64,000 nucleotides of DNA from Buttiauxella ferragutiae. GTDB taxonomy: Bacteria > Pseudomonadota > Gammaproteobacteria > Enterobacterales > Enterobacteriaceae. The stretch lies in assembly GCF_001654915.1 (NCBI RefSeq), contig NZ_LXEQ01000017.1; one strand, given 5' to 3'. Under the pieces are notes generated by a model. It was not told the DNA's origin. It worked only from the letters and a program-made list of their open reading frames with translations, and searched no databases. Positions within the stretch are counted from its first letter, which is position 1; each line of letters starts with the position of its first letter. A program made the translations under genes and the position numbers. This document shows positions 51,490-61,039 of this stretch, one piece after another.

Positions 51490-52878
51490 GTGTCACTTTC
51501 GCTTTGGCAGCAGTGTCTTGCCCGATTGCAGGATGAGTTACCAGCCACAGAATTCAGTATGTGGATACGCCCCCTACAGGCGGAACTGAGCGATAACACG
51601 CTGGCCCTGTATGCGCCAAACCGTTTTGTTCTCGACTGGGTACGAGATAAGTACCTCAATAATATCAATGGATTACTTAACGATTTTTGCGGTACAGATG
51701 CGCCCGTATTACGTTTTGAAGTGGGCAGCAAACCGGTCAGCCAGACGTTAAATCAGCAAGCAGTAGCGACTGCTCCTGCCCATGCGCAAATGGCTCGCCC
51801 TGCGGCACCTATGCGTCCGAGTTGGGATAATCTTCCAGCCCCGGCTGAGCAACTGTACCGTTCCAACGTCAACGTAAAACATACTTTCGATAACTTCGTT
51901 GAAGGTAAATCGAACCAACTGGCTCGCGCGGCGGCACGCCAGGTGGCAGATAACCCCGGTGGCGCTTATAACCCTTTGTTCCTTTATGGCGGCACAGGCC
52001 TGGGTAAAACGCACCTTTTGCATGCTGTTGGCAACGGTATTATTGCGCGCAAACCGAATGCAAAAGTGGTGTACATGCACTCTGAACGTTTCGTTCAGGA
52101 CATGGTAAAAGCACTACAAAATAACGCTATTGAAGAGTTCAAACGTTACTACCGTTCTGTTGATGCGCTGCTAATAGATGATATTCAATTCTTTGCCAAT
52201 AAAGAGCGCTCACAGGAAGAATTCTTCCACACCTTTAATGCCCTGCTTGAAGGTAACCAACAGATCATTCTGACTTCGGATCGTTATCCAAAAGAGATCA
52301 ACGGCGTTGAAGATCGTCTGAAATCGCGCTTCGGTTGGGGGTTAACGGTTGCCATCGAACCACCAGAGCTGGAAACGCGAGTTGCGATCCTGATGAAAAA
52401 AGCAGATGAGAATGACATTCGTCTGCCGGGTGAAGTGGCCTTCTTTATTGCCAAGCGTTTACGCTCGAATGTGCGTGAACTGGAAGGGGCATTGAACCGT
52501 GTTATCGCCAACGCCAACTTTACTGGCCGGGCGATTACCATCGACTTCGTGCGCGAAGCACTGCGTGATCTTCTTGCGCTGCAAGAGAAGCTCGTCACCA
52601 TCGACAATATTCAGAAGACGGTGGCTGAGTACTATAAAATAAAGATTGCTGACCTGTTGTCCAAGCGTCGTTCCCGCTCGGTTGCCCGTCCACGTCAAAT
52701 GGCGATGGCGCTGGCGAAGGAACTGACTAACCATAGCTTGCCAGAAATCGGCGATGCCTTTGGTGGCCGCGACCATACTACGGTTCTCCATGCCTGCCGT
52801 AAGATTGAGCAGTTGCGTGAAGAAAGCCACGACATCAAAGAAGATTTCTCTAACCTAATCAGAACATTATCTTCGTGA
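51490..52878 (+). CDS. dnaA: Chromosomal replication initiator DnaA
   Basis: A 462-residue AAA+ initiator. Domain I (residues 1-85) begins 'SLSLWQQCLARLQDELP' after the start. A Pro/Ala-rich linker is shorter than the one I recall in E. coli. Walker A is 'GGTGLGKTH', Walker B 'LLIDDIQFF', and the domain IV DNA-binding signature 'GGRDHTTVLHACRKIEQLR'. The start is GTG at 51490, with GGAG at 51480-51483. A GTG four codons earlier is in frame but overlaps that ribosome site. Confidence 0.98.
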   Translation: MSLSLWQQCLARLQDELPATEFSMWIRPLQAELSDNTLALYAPNRFVLDWVRDKYLNNINGLLNDFCGTDAPVLRFEVGSKPVSQTLNQQAVATAPAHAQMARPAAPMRPSWDNLPAPAEQLYRSNVNVKHTFDNFVEGKSNQLARAAARQVADNPGGAYNPLFLYGGTGLGKTHLLHAVGNGIIARKPNAKVVYMHSERFVQDMVKALQNNAIEEFKRYYRSVDALLIDDIQFFANKERSQEEFFHTFNALLEGNQQIILTSDRYPKEINGVEDRLKSRFGWGLTVAIEPPELETRVAILMKKADENDIRLPGEVAFFIAKRLRSNVRELEGALNRVIANANFTGRAITIDFVREALRDLLALQEKLVTIDNIQKTVAEYYKIKIADLLSKRRSRSVARPRQMAMALAKELTNHSLPEIGDAFGGRDHTTVLHACRKIEQLREESHDIKEDFSNLIRTLSS

Positions 52879-52882
52879 CGCT

Positions 52883-53983
52883 ATGAAATTTACCGTTGAA
52901 CGTGAAACTTTATTAAAACCGCTGCAACAGGTGAGTGGCCCGTTAGGTGGCCGTCCTACGTTACCGATTCTCGGCAACCTGCTGTTGCAAGTCGCGGAAG
53001 GAACGCTCTCATTAACAGGGACTGACCTGGAAATGGAGATGGTGGCGCGTGTCGCTTTAGTTCAAGCGCATGAGCCGGGTGCCACCACAGTGCCTGCGCG
53101 TAAATTCTTCGACATCTGTCGTGGTTTGCCAGAAGGCGCGGAAATCGCTGTACAGCTTGAGGGCGACCGCATGCTAGTGCGCTCCGGGCGTAGCCGTTTC
53201 TCGCTCTCCACGCTGCCGGCGGCAGATTTCCCGAACCTCGACGACTGGCAGAGCGAAGTAGAATTCACGCTCCCACAAGCGACCATGAAACGCCTGATTG
53301 AAGCCACGCAGTTTTCTATGGCTCATCAGGACGTTCGTTATTATCTGAACGGCATGTTGTTTGAAACCGAAGGCGAAGAACTGCGCACCGTGGCGACCGA
53401 TGGTCACCGCCTGGCGGTGTGTTCTATGCCGGTGGGTCAGTCTCTGCCAAACCATTCGGTGATCGTGCCGCGTAAAGGCGTGATTGAACTGATGCGTATG
53501 CTGGACGGCGGTGATTCACCACTGCGCATACAAATTGGCAGCAACAACATCCGTGCTCATGTCGGTGACTTTATCTTCACTTCTAAGCTGGTTGATGGCC
53601 GTTTCCCGGATTATCGCCGCGTATTGCCGAAGAATCCGGACAAACACCTGGATGCCAGCTGTGATTTGCTGAAACAAGCATTTTCGCGTGCGGCGATTCT
53701 CTCGAACGAGAAATTCCGTGGCGTTCGTCTGCAAGTGATTCAAAATCAATTGAAAATCACGGCTAACAACCCGGAACAGGAAGAAGCCGAAGAAATTCTC
53801 GACGTCACTTACGACGGCACAGATATGGAAATTGGTTTCAACGTCAGTTACGTGCTCGATGTTCTGAACGCTCTGAAGTGCGAGAACGTGCGCATTTTAC
53901 TGACCGACTCTGTTTCTAGTGTGCAGATCGAAGATGCAGCCTCTCAAGCGGCGGCTTACGTAGTCATGCCAATGAGACTGTAG
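52883..53983 (+). CDS. dnaN: DNA polymerase III beta subunit (sliding clamp)
   Basis: A 366-residue ring-forming clamp with three topologically equal domains. The C-terminus ends in 'YVVMPMRL', the residues of the hydrophobic peptide-binding pocket. It starts 4 bp after dnaA and is immediately followed by recF, in the usual dnaA-dnaN-recF-gyrB order. Confidence 0.99.
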   Translation: MKFTVERETLLKPLQQVSGPLGGRPTLPILGNLLLQVAEGTLSLTGTDLEMEMVARVALVQAHEPGATTVPARKFFDICRGLPEGAEIAVQLEGDRMLVRSGRSRFSLSTLPAADFPNLDDWQSEVEFTLPQATMKRLIEATQFSMAHQDVRYYLNGMLFETEGEELRTVATDGHRLAVCSMPVGQSLPNHSVIVPRKGVIELMRMLDGGDSPLRIQIGSNNIRAHVGDFIFTSKLVDGRFPDYRRVLPKNPDKHLDASCDLLKQAFSRAAILSNEKFRGVRLQVIQNQLKITANNPEQEEAEEILDVTYDGTDMEIGFNVSYVLDVLNALKCENVRILLTDSVSSVQIEDAASQAAAYVVMPMRL

Positions 53984-55057
53984 ATGTCGCTGTCGCGTTT
54001 GTTGATCAAAGACTTTCGTAATATCGAAAATGCTGATTTGGCTCTGGCTCCAGGTTTTAATTTTCTGGTGGGAGCCAACGGAAGCGGCAAGACCAGCGTG
54101 TTAGAGGCGATTTATACCCTCGGTCACGGGCGCGCTTTTCGCAGTCTGAAGATTGAGCGCGTTATCCGCCATGAAACAGAATCCTTTGTACTGCATGGTC
54201 GTTTACAAAATGGCGAGCGGGAAATCTCACTTGGCCTGACCAAAGACCGTGCGGGCGACAGCAAAGTGCGTATTGACGGCAGCGACGGCCACAAAGTGGC
54301 TGAACTTGCGCTGTTGATGCCGATGCAACTCATCACCCCTGAAGGATTTACACTGCTCAACGGCGGCCCGAAATACCGTAGAGCTTTCCTCGATTGGGGA
54401 TGTTTCCACAACGAACCAGGATTTTTTGTCGCCTGGAGCAATCTCAAACGCCTGCTTAAGCAACGTAACGCTGCGTTGCGACAAGTAACGCGTTATGCGC
54501 AATTGCGGCCATGGGATCAAGAGCTTATCCCACTAGCGGAGCAAATTAGCCGCTGGCGTGCCGACTACAGTGCAGCCATTGCCGATGACATGGCTGATAC
54601 TTGTGCGCAATTTCTGCCGGAGTTCTCGCTTAGTTTCTCCTTCCAGCGCGGCTGGGAAAAAGAGAGTGACTACGGCGAGCTACTGGAACGCAACTTCGAA
54701 CGCGATCGAATGCTGACCTACACCGCTCACGGCCCTCACAAAGCTGATTTCAGGATCCGTGCTGACGGTGCTCCGGTCGAAGATACCTTGTCGCGTGGGC
54801 AGCTTAAATTACTGATGTGCGCTTTAAGACTGGCGCAGGGTGAGTTTCTCACCCGACAGAACGGGCGGCGTTGCCTGTATCTGATAGATGATTTTGCCTC
54901 TGAACTAGATGATGCACGCCGTGGTCTATTAGCCAGCCGGCTAAAGGCGACGGAATCACAGGTTTTTGTTAGCGCAATTAGCGCAGAACATGTGATGGAT
55001 ATGGCGGACAAAAATTCGAAGATGTTCGTCGTGGATCAGGGTAAAATAACGGATTAA
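53984..55057 (+). CDS. recF: Recombination mediator RecF
   Basis: A 357-residue SMC-like ATPase that loads RecA at gaps with RecO and RecR. Walker A is 'GANGSGKTS' (residues 30-38), the ABC-type signature 'LSRGQLKLL' and Walker B 'CLYLIDDFASELD'. It begins directly after the dnaN stop with no gap. Confidence 0.98.
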   Translation: MSLSRLLIKDFRNIENADLALAPGFNFLVGANGSGKTSVLEAIYTLGHGRAFRSLKIERVIRHETESFVLHGRLQNGEREISLGLTKDRAGDSKVRIDGSDGHKVAELALLMPMQLITPEGFTLLNGGPKYRRAFLDWGCFHNEPGFFVAWSNLKRLLKQRNAALRQVTRYAQLRPWDQELIPLAEQISRWRADYSAAIADDMADTCAQFLPEFSLSFSFQRGWEKESDYGELLERNFERDRMLTYTAHGPHKADFRIRADGAPVEDTLSRGQLKLLMCALRLAQGEFLTRQNGRRCLYLIDDFASELDDARRGLLASRLKATESQVFVSAISAEHVMDMADKNSKMFVVDQGKITD

Positions 55058-55085
55058 CCCAAGAATAAATGAGCGAGAAACGTTG

Positions 55086-57500
55086 ATGTCGAATTCTTAT
55101 GACTCCTCCAGTATCAAAGTCCTTAAAGGGCTGGATGCGGTACGTAAGCGCCCGGGAATGTATATCGGCGATACGGACGACGGCACCGGTCTGCACCACA
55201 TGGTATTTGAGGTCGTAGATAACGCTATCGACGAAGCACTTGCCGGTCACTGTAAAGACATCGTTGTCACCATTCATGCTGATAACTCTGTCTCCGTCAC
55301 CGATGATGGCCGTGGTATTCCTACCGGTATTCACCCGGAAGAAGGCGTATCTGCTGCCGAAGTTATCATGACCGTGCTGCACGCTGGCGGTAAGTTCGAT
55401 GACAACTCCTATAAAGTTTCTGGCGGTCTGCACGGCGTAGGTGTTTCTGTTGTTAACGCCCTGTCCCAGAAACTGGAACTGCTGATTCGCCGCGAAGGCA
55501 AAGTACACCAGCAAACTTACGTTCACGGCGTGCCACAGGCACCGCTGGCGGCGACGGGTGATACCGATGCCACCGGTACGCAAGTCCGTTTCTGGCCAAG
55601 CCATGAAACCTTCACCAACGTGATTGAGTTTGAATACGACATTCTGGCCAAACGCCTGCGTGAACTGTCATTCCTGAACTCCGGTGTTTCTATCCGCCTG
55701 ATTGATAAGCGTGATGGCCGCCAGGACCACTTCCACTACGAAGGTGGTATCCGCGCATTCGTTGAGTACCTCAACAAAAACAAAACCCCAATTCACCCAA
55801 CCGTGTTCTATTTCAGCACTGAAAAAGACGGTATTGGCGTAGAAGTGGCGTTGCAGTGGAACGATGGTTTCCAGGAAAACATCTACTGCTTTACCAACAA
55901 CATCCCGCAGCGCGATGGTGGTACTCACCTGGCAGGTTTCCGCTCGGCGATGACACGTACGCTGAATGCGTATATGGAAAAAGAAGGCTACAGCAAAAAA
56001 GCGAAAGTGAGCGCCACCGGTGACGATGCCCGTGAAGGCCTGATTGCTGTTGTCTCCGTAAAAGTTCCGGACCCTAAATTCTCTTCTCAGACCAAAGACA
56101 AACTGGTTTCTTCGGAAGTGAAAACCGCGGTTGAGCAGCAGATGAACGAACTGCTGTCTGAATACCTGCTGGAAAACCCGTCTGACGCGAAAATCGTCGT
56201 CGGCAAAATTATTGATGCGGCTCGTGCTCGTGAAGCAGCACGTCGTGCACGTGAAATGACTCGTCGTAAAGGCGCGCTGGATTTGGCTGGTTTGCCAGGC
56301 AAACTGGCTGATTGCCAGGAACGCGACCCGGCTCACTCCGAACTGTACCTTGTGGAAGGGGACTCTGCGGGCGGCTCTGCAAAACAGGGGCGTAACCGTA
56401 AGAACCAGGCGATCCTGCCACTGAAAGGTAAAATTCTGAACGTTGAGAAAGCGCGCTTTGACAAAATGCTCGCCTCTCAAGAAGTCGCAACGCTGATTAC
56501 GGCGCTGGGCTGCGGCATTGGCCGTGACGAATACAACCCGGACAAACTGCGTTATCACAGCATCATCATCATGACGGATGCGGACGTCGACGGCTCACAC
56601 ATTCGTACCCTGCTGTTGACCTTCTTCTACCGTCAAATGCCTGAAATCGTTGAACGCGGCCATGTGTATATCGCACAGCCACCGCTGTACAAAGTGAAGA
56701 AAGGCAAGCAAGAGCAGTACATCAAAGATGATGAAGCGATGGATCAATATCAGATCTCTATCGCACTGGATGGCGCAACACTGCACACCAATGCCAGCGC
56801 ACCAGCCATCGCCGGTGAAGCACTGGAAAAACTGGTGTCCGAGTTCAATGCTTGCCAGAAAATGATTGGCCGCATGGAACGTCGTTATCCGCGCAACCTG
56901 CTGAATAACCTGGTTTATCATGCAACGCTTGCCGATGCCGACCTGACTGACGAAAGCAAAGTGAACGACTGGGTTTCTAAGCTGGTCATCGCGCTGAACG
57001 AAAACGAGCAACACGGCAGCACCTGGAATTCTATCGTGCGTCACAACCGCGAGCTGAATATCTTTGAGCCAGTGATTCGTGTGCGTACTCACGGTGTGGA
57101 TACCGACTACCCGCTGGAGCAAGAATTCATAGTTGGTGGCGAGTACCGTCGTATTTGCACACTGGGCGAGAAACTGCGCGGCTTAATCGAAGAAGATGCG
57201 TTTATCGAACGTGGCGAACGCCGTCAGCCAGTTGCCAGCTTCGAGCAGGCGCTGGAATGGCTGGTGAAAGAGTCCCGTCGTGGCTTGTCTATTCAGCGCT
57301 ACAAAGGTTTGGGCGAAATGAACCCGGATCAGCTGTGGGAAACCACAATGGATCCGCAAAGCCGTCGTATGCTGCGTGTCACCGTAAAAGACGCGATTGC
57401 TGCCGATCAGCTGTTCACCACCCTGATGGGTGACGCGGTTGAACCACGTCGCGCATTTATCGAAGAAAACGCCCTGAAAGCGGCGAACATCGATATCTAA
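55086..57500 (+). CDS. gyrB: DNA gyrase subunit B
   Basis: An 804-residue type IIA topoisomerase ATPase subunit. The GHKL ATPase motif 'EVVDNAIDEALAGH' is near residue 42, the TOPRIM motif 'EGDSAGGSAKQGR' near 424 with 'MTDADVDGSHIRTL' near 497. The resistance-related positions Asp426 and Lys447 ('LKGKIL') look wild type. The start is ATG at 55086; a TTG one codon earlier is also in frame. The segment around residues 600-655 is the most divergent from E. coli, in the gamma-proteobacterial insertion domain. Confidence 0.98.
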   Translation: MSNSYDSSSIKVLKGLDAVRKRPGMYIGDTDDGTGLHHMVFEVVDNAIDEALAGHCKDIVVTIHADNSVSVTDDGRGIPTGIHPEEGVSAAEVIMTVLHAGGKFDDNSYKVSGGLHGVGVSVVNALSQKLELLIRREGKVHQQTYVHGVPQAPLAATGDTDATGTQVRFWPSHETFTNVIEFEYDILAKRLRELSFLNSGVSIRLIDKRDGRQDHFHYEGGIRAFVEYLNKNKTPIHPTVFYFSTEKDGIGVEVALQWNDGFQENIYCFTNNIPQRDGGTHLAGFRSAMTRTLNAYMEKEGYSKKAKVSATGDDAREGLIAVVSVKVPDPKFSSQTKDKLVSSEVKTAVEQQMNELLSEYLLENPSDAKIVVGKIIDAARAREAARRAREMTRRKGALDLAGLPGKLADCQERDPAHSELYLVEGDSAGGSAKQGRNRKNQAILPLKGKILNVEKARFDKMLASQEVATLITALGCGIGRDEYNPDKLRYHSIIIMTDADVDGSHIRTLLLTFFYRQMPEIVERGHVYIAQPPLYKVKKGKQEQYIKDDEAMDQYQISIALDGATLHTNASAPAIAGEALEKLVSEFNACQKMIGRMERRYPRNLLNNLVYHATLADADLTDESKVNDWVSKLVIALNENEQHGSTWNSIVRHNRELNIFEPVIRVRTHGVDTDYPLEQEFIVGGEYRRICTLGEKLRGLIEEDAFIERGERRQPVASFEQALEWLVKESRRGLSIQRYKGLGEMNPDQLWETTMDPQSRRMLRVTVKDAIAADQLFTTLMGDAVEPRRAFIEENALKAANIDI

Positions 57501-57501
57501 G

Positions 57502-58404
57502 TTAGTTAATGCTGGTGGGCAATCTGCTCACCAGCATATCTACTGCCAGCCGTACTTTTAGCGGTAGATGAGATGTCTGGAGCCACACCGCATGGCTTTC
57601 ATAAACGTTGTCCAGGTCTTCGCGCAGTATCCTCACCAGTTTCCCATTCTGTAACTCTTCCTCAATCAGCCAGCAAGGCAGCAGCGCAATACCCAATCCA
57701 GCAATCGCCGCATCCGCAATCGCTTCTAAATCATCCATCAGAACACGTGCTTTGGGGATAAACTCGCTTTTCTTGCCGCCATCGGCATTGATAACCCAGC
57801 GATGTGGCACGCCAGCGTTAATGTAATTGAACACTTCATAATGCGATAAATCGTCAATGGTTTGCGGCTCACCGTGTTGCAGCAAATAGCGAGGCGACGC
57901 GCAGATCATCATGCGATGCTCACCGATCTTCCGCGCGACCAGGCCGCTGCTATCAGGTAATTTTCCGTTGCGAATCACCAGATCTAATCCATCTTCAACC
58001 AGGTCAGAAACCTTGTCGCTAAACAGCAAATCCATACTCAGGTTGGGATGCTGGCTGGCAAATTCTGCGAGCAGTGGCGCAATACACATACGCCCATACA
58101 GCACTGGCATTGAAACCCGTAACCGCCCGCTGACACTCTGTTTTCCATTTTCGAGTAGTGTTTCAGCGGTATTAATTTCTGCCAGCGCTCGTAAACAATG
58201 CTCATAGAAAAGTGCGCCGTCATCGGTCAGCGTTACGCTTCGCGTGGTGCGCTGAAAAAGCTGCACACCGAGTCTTTGCTCTAGTTGAGAAACTGTTTTA
58301 CCGACCGCCGAACGTGAAAGATGCAGGCGCTGCGCCGCCAGTGCAAAACTCCCCGCCTCAACTGCCGTAACAAAAACAGAAATCCCCTTCAGTTGTTCAC
58401 TCAT
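57502..58404 (-). CDS. LysR-family transcriptional regulator
   Basis: A 300-residue LysR regulator of the small-molecule-responsive CrgA-like branch. The helix-turn-helix 'FALAAQRLHLSRSAVGKTVS' lies at residues 19-38 and the substrate-binding domain starts near 90. I start at MSEQLKGISVF (58404); in-frame ATGs exist at 58407 and 58428. It is divergent from an oxidoreductase gene with a T-N11-A palindrome between them, so it likely controls that gene. Its stop lies 1 bp from the gyrB stop. E. coli K-12 has no such gene here. Confidence 0.88.
   Translation of the reverse strand: MSEQLKGISVFVTAVEAGSFALAAQRLHLSRSAVGKTVSQLEQRLGVQLFQRTTRSVTLTDDGALFYEHCLRALAEINTAETLLENGKQSVSGRLRVSMPVLYGRMCIAPLLAEFASQHPNLSMDLLFSDKVSDLVEDGLDLVIRNGKLPDSSGLVARKIGEHRMMICASPRYLLQHGEPQTIDDLSHYEVFNYINAGVPHRWVINADGGKKSEFIPKARVLMDDLEAIADAAIAGLGIALLPCWLIEEELQNGKLVRILREDLDNVYESHAVWLQTSHLPLKVRLAVDMLVSRLPTSIN
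57509..57537. terminator. Hairpin at the gyrB 3' end, inside the LysR gene
   Basis: ATGCTGGTG and CACCAGCAT form a perfect 9-bp stem, extended inward by a GC pair, starting 8 bp after the gyrB stop. It overlaps the last codons of the convergent LysR gene (ending LPTSIN). There is no T-run, so termination would be weak or Rho-assisted. Confidence 0.5.
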
Positions 58405-58442
58405 CATTTGTATCCATTCAGGAACCAATACCGAGAAAATCT

Positions 58443-58457
58443 ATCGCCACTGGTGAT
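58443..58457. promoter_or_regulatory. Putative LysR operator (T-N11-A)
   Basis: ATCGCCACTGGTGAT is an almost perfect dyad with one mismatched pair, containing T-N11-A. A partial repeat (AGTGGTGATGA) occurs 30 bp further right. It lies between the divergent LysR and oxidoreductase genes. Confidence 0.6.
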
Positions 58458-58516
58458 TGTAGGCCAACGATATACTTTGAGTGGTGATGAATGAAGCCAA
58501 ATTCCTGGAGAAAATA

Positions 58517-59557
58517 ATGAGCCAAACGATCAGCAAAACCATGCAGCGCTGGACCATGAGCGCCGTTGGGCGTGACAACCTGACACTTTCTACAGCAGCG
58601 ATTCCTGAGCCTGGACCTGGCGAGGTTTTGGTTCGGGTTAACGCTATTTCGCTCAATTACCGCGACAAAATTGTCATTGATGGCACGATGCCGCTGGCGC
58701 TTCCTTTCCCATTTACCCCGGCGTCAGACATGGCGGGCGTGGTGGAAAGCCTCGGTGAAGGCGTGACTCGTTTTCAGCCTGGTGCGCGCGTTATCTCAAC
58801 GTTTTCGCCCGACTGGATTGACGGAAAACCCAACGGCACCGCACGCACTCCGCCTTATCGCACGCTCGGCGGGGTTTATCAGGGCATGCTCGCGGAATAT
58901 GTAGTCATCAACGAAAACTGGCTGGTGGCATCACCGACAAGTCTTGATGATATTCAGGCCAGTACGCTACCTTGCGCCGGGCTTACCGCCTGGTTTGCTC
59001 TGGTGGAGCGTGGCAGTTTGCACGCCGGGCAATCGGTGCTGGTGCAGGGAACGGGCGGCGTTTCGATGTTTGCGCTGCAAATCGCCAAAACCCACGGCGC
59101 CAAAGTATTTGTTACTTCGAGTAGCGACGAAAAACTGGCTCGCGCCAAAGCGTTAGGTGCCGATTACGGCATTAACCGTTTGCAAAGTGATTGGGTGGAT
59201 ACCGTCTACGAACTCACTGATGAGTATGGAATCGACCATATTATTGAAACTGTTGGCGGCACGAATCTGGCTAATTCCCTGCGCGCAGTCGCGGTGCATG
59301 GGCGTATTTCAGTGATTGGCGTGCTTGATGGCTATGAGATCTCTGGCCCTGCAGGCGAACTGTTATTGAAATCCCCTGCCATTCAGGGCATTGGCGTCGG
59401 GCATCGCCGTGCGCTAGAAGATTTTATTCGTGCCATTGACGCAAACCGCATCAAACCGGTCATCGAAACCTGTTATCGCTTTGAAGAATTGCTGCAAGCG
59501 CTGGCACATCTCGACCGCGGCGCATTCGGCAAAATCGTCTTAACCCCTCGTGATTGA
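58517..59557 (+). CDS. Zinc-independent MDR-type NAD(P)-dependent oxidoreductase
   Basis: A 346-residue medium-chain dehydrogenase/reductase. The GroES-like domain covers about residues 25-150 and the Rossmann fold 'VLVQGTGGVSMFALQIAKTHG' begins near 177. The structural cysteine cluster of zinc alcohol dehydrogenases is missing, so it resembles quinone-oxidoreductase-like members. The start ATG at 58517 (MSQTISKTMQRW) is 6 bp after GGAG. It is divergent from a LysR gene that probably senses its substrate. Substrate unknown. Confidence 0.88.
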   Translation: MSQTISKTMQRWTMSAVGRDNLTLSTAAIPEPGPGEVLVRVNAISLNYRDKIVIDGTMPLALPFPFTPASDMAGVVESLGEGVTRFQPGARVISTFSPDWIDGKPNGTARTPPYRTLGGVYQGMLAEYVVINENWLVASPTSLDDIQASTLPCAGLTAWFALVERGSLHAGQSVLVQGTGGVSMFALQIAKTHGAKVFVTSSSDEKLARAKALGADYGINRLQSDWVDTVYELTDEYGIDHIIETVGGTNLANSLRAVAVHGRISVIGVLDGYEISGPAGELLLKSPAIQGIGVGHRRALEDFIRAIDANRIKPVIETCYRFEELLQALAHLDRGAFGKIVLTPRD

Positions 59558-59601
59558 CTACACTTCTATTGCACACTTCGTGCATGCAGGAGGACAAGGT
59601 C

Positions 59602-59991
59602 ATGGGCTTTTTCGATCAAGTTACTGGCATGATGAGGGGTGGCGATGCAGATAAATTCAAAGTCATCCTTACGTGGATTAATGAACAGGGCGGCATTCAG
59701 GCTATTCTTGAACAGTTTCGGGAAAAGGGTTTTTCTGATGTCGTCACTTCATGGTTAAGCGGCGCGCATAATCAAAGCGTTAGCCCTGAGCAAATACAAG
59801 ATGTATTGGGCACGCCTGCAATTAGCGGCCTGGCCGAGAAACTCGGGATTGACGTGGGAAGCGCGTCACAACTGCTGGCAGAGCAGTTCCCGAAAATAGT
59901 CGATACGCTTTCACCAGCGGGTGAAGTCGCTCACGATGAAGATTTGCTCACCAAAGGCTTCCACATGTTGAAGGATAAATTCTTCAGCTAG
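59602..59991 (+). CDS. yidB: DUF937 family protein YidB
   Basis: A 129-residue small soluble protein, similar over its whole length to E. coli YidB. 'EEQGGIQ'-type segment (here 'NEQGGIQAILEQF'), 'LAEKLGIDVGSASQLLAEQ' and 'PKIVDTLSPAGEV' are the family landmarks. No function is established. The start at 59602 (MGFFDQVTGM) follows AGGAGG at 59588-59593. A terminator lies directly behind the stop. Confidence 0.93.
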   Translation: MGFFDQVTGMMRGGDADKFKVILTWINEQGGIQAILEQFREKGFSDVVTSWLSGAHNQSVSPEQIQDVLGTPAISGLAEKLGIDVGSASQLLAEQFPKIVDTLSPAGEVAHDEDLLTKGFHMLKDKFFS

Positions 59992-59995
59992 TTGA

Positions 59996-60043
59996 AAAAC
60001 GCCACTCACGCTTTTTATTTGCGGTTCTGGGTGGCGTTTTCTT
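59996..60043 (+). terminator. Terminator downstream of yidB
   Basis: AAAACGCCAC pairs with GTGGCGTTTT over a 26-base loop region that can fold further. It is followed by a short T-rich tract. It separates yidB from yidA. Confidence 0.8.
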
Positions 60044-60139
60044 ATGTTTAAAACGGACCTTTTTCTCGCGAAACGTAGCGCTATTTTTGCGAGCTTAATC
60101 GCGTTAGCATGAGATAAACTCATTACCTCAGAAAATCCT

Positions 60140-60958
60140 ATGCCTATAAAACTCATTGCTATTGATATGGACGGCACATTGTTGCTGCCAGACCACACCA
60201 TTTCTCCAGCCGTTAAAGCCGCTATCGCCAGTGCGCGCGAACGTGGTGTTAACGTTGTTTTGTGTACCGGACGCCCTTTTGCAGGTGTTGAGAGCTATCT
60301 CAAAGAACTGCATATGGATAAGCCGAACGATTACTGCATCACCTACAACGGTGCTCTGGTTCAGAAAGCAAGCGACGGCAGCACCGTGGCGCAAACGGCG
60401 CTGAACTACGACGATTACCGTTATTTGGAACAGCTTTCTCGTGATGTCGGTTCCCACTTCCACGCGCTGGACCGGTACACGCTGTACACCGCCAACCGCG
60501 ACATCAGCTACTACACCGTTCATGAATCCTTTATCGCTAATATCCCACTGGTGTTCAGCGAGCCAGAAAATATGGATAAAAACGGCGCCTATCTGAAAGT
60601 GATGATGATCGATGAGCCAGCTATTCTCGACAAAGCGATCGCTAAAATTCCAGCCGAGGTCCACGAGCGCTATACGCTGCTGAAAAGCTCGCCATACTTC
60701 CTCGAAATCCTCGATAAGCGTGTCAACAAAGGTACTGGCGTGAAAGCGCTGGCTGAAACACTCGGTATCAAACAAGAAGAAGTGATGACGCTGGGCGACC
60801 AGGAAAATGACATTGCGATGCTGGAATATGCCGGGATGGGGGTTGCGATGGAAAATGCTATCGATAAGGTGAAAGAAGTCAGTAACTTCGTCACTAAATC
60901 TAACCTTGAAGATGGCGTTGCATACGCGATTGAGACGTTTGTGTTGAACGTCCAGTAA
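60140..60958 (+). CDS. yidA: Sugar-phosphate phosphatase YidA (HAD superfamily, Cof type)
   Basis: A 272-residue HAD IIB phosphatase. Motif I 'IDMDGTLLLPD' holds the nucleophile, motif II is 'VLCTGRPF', the lysine lies in 'NKGTGVKAL' and motif IV is 'TLGDQENDIAM'. E. coli YidA hydrolyses erythrose-4-phosphate, mannose-1-phosphate and other small sugar phosphates. Confidence 0.96.
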   Translation: MPIKLIAIDMDGTLLLPDHTISPAVKAAIASARERGVNVVLCTGRPFAGVESYLKELHMDKPNDYCITYNGALVQKASDGSTVAQTALNYDDYRYLEQLSRDVGSHFHALDRYTLYTANRDISYYTVHESFIANIPLVFSEPENMDKNGAYLKVMMIDEPAILDKAIAKIPAEVHERYTLLKSSPYFLEILDKRVNKGTGVKALAETLGIKQEEVMTLGDQENDIAMLEYAGMGVAMENAIDKVKEVSNFVTKSNLEDGVAYAIETFVLNVQ

Positions 60959-60997
60959 TCTCTTAGCCCCGGTAGCCAACTGATACTTATCATTTTT

Positions 60998-61030
60998 GTA
61001 GGTCGGATTAGCGCAGCGACATCCGACATT
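60998..61030. repeat. REP-like palindrome between yidA and cbrA
   Basis: GTAGGTCGGATTAGCGCAGC followed by GACATCCGACAT is a REP-like imperfect palindrome in the space between the convergent yidA and cbrA genes. Confidence 0.72.
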
Positions 61031-61039
61031 ACCGGACCA

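Noticed and set aside
55668..56558. Minus-strand open frame of 296 codons opposite gyrB
   Set aside because: Antisense shadow of highly expressed gyrB codons; no family similarity.
60128..60979. Minus-strand open frame of 283 codons opposite yidA
   Set aside because: Covers yidA exactly in reverse; low-complexity hydrophobic translation with no recognisable family.
40808..61030. CRISPR-like array from the repeated GGATGGCGC/TATCC motifs
   Set aside because: The copies at 40808, 43160, 48391 and 60998 are dispersed REP palindromes in intergenic spaces, not regular direct repeats with spacers.
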